From Anticarsia gemmatalis (lineage: Eukaryota; Arthropoda; Insecta; Lepidoptera; Erebidae): a DNA stretch of 64,000 bases. The notes beneath the pieces were generated by a model. That model had not been told where the DNA came from. It saw only the letters and a program-made list of their open reading frames with translations, and ran no database searches. The number at the start of each line of letters is the position of its first letter. Within the stretch, counting starts at the first letter, position 1. The DNA is taken from positions 10,104,501 to 10,168,500 of the forward strand of contig NC_134746.1 in the NCBI RefSeq assembly GCF_050436995.1, given 5' to 3'. The translations under genes and the position numbers were made by a program. Shown here in pieces: positions 62,670 through 64,000 of this stretch.

Positions 62670-64000
62670 TAATCATTTCTAATTTGTTTATCGCATTATG
62701 TTTTAAATTCAGTGCGGTTTGTATTTAGAACTCGTTTCGCGTAATCTTCTAACGTTACGAGTATTAACATAGATAAAATTGGGGTTCCAAAGTGTTTCTG
62801 TGTTCGTTTCAATGTCATGTTTTGAAGGGTACAGCACGTTGTAAAATTATTACTTGTTTATTTTACTGCATTATTTATTAATCATCGTTTACGTACAAAG
62901 GACTAGAATATCTTTATGATGCGTAATCATGATTACTGATTCATTTATTATACTGAACTAACTGAGGTAGAGATATCTACAAATGCGTTGTAAATTTAAT
63001 GAAGAAAAAAAATCCCATCTATTTTCGCTACTGACGCCGCATTTTCACCAATATAATCTAGAACATAAAGTGGGAATACACAGTTCGCCGGTAACGTTCG
63101 TCATGCCGTGAAATGACGCTGACATTGAAAGTGACGTCACGCAGCATGGCATTCGGTACGTATCCTAAATTCTTTTCCTAATAATGCGAGGTCATTGCCT
63201 CGCGACTACCGATACATTCACCGTGTGCTTACTCATTAAACAAATAAATTAAAACAATAGCAACAAAGACAATTAATTTCCAGTTATAGAATTTAAATGC
63301 TATGTCTTTGACCCGATAGCTTCGATTGTTTACAACAATGTGAAAACAGTAAGTACTTATTTTCCTTTTTATATGTATTATGTGTTTATTCTTGAAGTAT
63401 ACGATCAAATATTCTTATAAGAAAATGTTCTAGTGTCTCTCGCTCGTTGGAAATTGATGAAGGTCTGACTGTCGTTTTCATATGTTGAAGGTGAAATTCA
63501 TATTCTAATATTGTTCGAATCCCCTGTCGTATATATATAATCACAAAATGTCTCCCAATTCAAGTAAATATTTCGTTTCACAGTTTAGTACCTACTTACT
63601 TTTTTTCTAATCTCCAAACGTTACTTTATTCAAAAATGTTGATAAAATTCAATGGGATATCGCAAATGTCAATGACTTGAAGTCGTGTTCGCCAACGTTC
63701 AAACACGTGTCGCAAATACTCTACATTTTATTTATAGTATTTTTCCTTTATTATAGCAAAAATATATATTAAACTACGACAATTTGGACACAGTTCCGCT
63801 CCGAATGTGTTCGGGTAACGCGTGGGAGTACAAGCGAGTAATAAGTTCCAGGACTCGGGACTAATGAACCGATCTATCAATAAACCCATTCATTACGGTT
63901 TTCACACTTGATGTAAATACGTGTAGGACAGTATGACGTGTACTCAAGTACATTAATCGCACAATGCCTCAGCGGTTGATCTTGAAGTCAAGACACCGAG
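62670..64000. other. Non-coding right end
   Basis: AT-rich, no frame or repeat supported; possibly intron of the gene whose first exon may lie at 62.45-62.67 kb. Confidence 0.35.

Noticed and set aside
1..64000. CRISPR array, operon-like cluster, phage or other undescribed multi-gene system
   Set aside because: The sequence is a typical insect nuclear region with two genes and degraded repeats; no regularly spaced repeats or compact gene clusters are present.

Overview
The window is nuclear DNA of an insect, almost certainly a moth or butterfly (Lepidoptera). Three things point there: GT-AG introns with long AT-rich non-coding stretches; degraded transposons of types common in Lepidoptera (short Helitrons ending in CTAG, a tRNA-derived SINE with a TATG-rich tail, RTE-like LINE tails, short inverted-repeat elements); and one gene that reads clearly as the insect orthologue of the SynGAP/DAB2IP family of Ras GTPase-activating proteins (Drosophila raskol).

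Layout. 1-17763 is non-coding apart from weak candidate promoter patches and a pair of CTCF-like motifs; it is probably the upstream region and/or 5' introns of the RasGAP gene. 17764-35560 holds the RasGAP gene on the + strand. I assembled 16 coding exons by hand; every junction is GT-AG, the reading phase is kept throughout, and the result is a 1775-residue protein with a disordered N-terminus, a split PH domain, a C2 domain, a RasGAP catalytic domain (arginine finger in FRGNSLATK, structural FLRFLCPAI), a polyglutamine tract, a 667-residue Asn/Ser-rich disordered segment and a C-terminal coiled coil. Its introns carry a Helitron, a SINE, two inverted-repeat elements and a dispersed repeat. 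35978-36515 is a 538-bp inverted-repeat element with an 8-bp target duplication, lying between two convergent genes. 36705-38756 on the - strand is an intronless 683-codon gene for a basic, cysteine-containing protein resembling an insect-restricted family of unknown function.

38757-64000 has no gene I can support. It holds transposon remnants (44.6-52.7 kb), including an inverted-repeat element cleanly nested in a LINE tail, and several GC-rich patches (about 48.5-49.1, 58.9, 61.4-61.55 and 62.45-62.67 kb). Two of these end in good splice donors and may be first exons of a gene that continues beyond the right edge.

No operon, CRISPR array, rRNA or functional tRNA gene is visible, and I found no evidence of an undescribed multi-gene system. 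The most notable points are in RNA processing of the RasGAP gene: tandem CAG acceptors at the polyglutamine exon, an 87-nt in-frame stop-free intron before the coiled coil, a SINE whose tail abuts a C2-domain splice acceptor, and a short uORF. The nested and perfect-inverted-repeat MITEs are also notable. All similarity statements are from memory; no database was searched.
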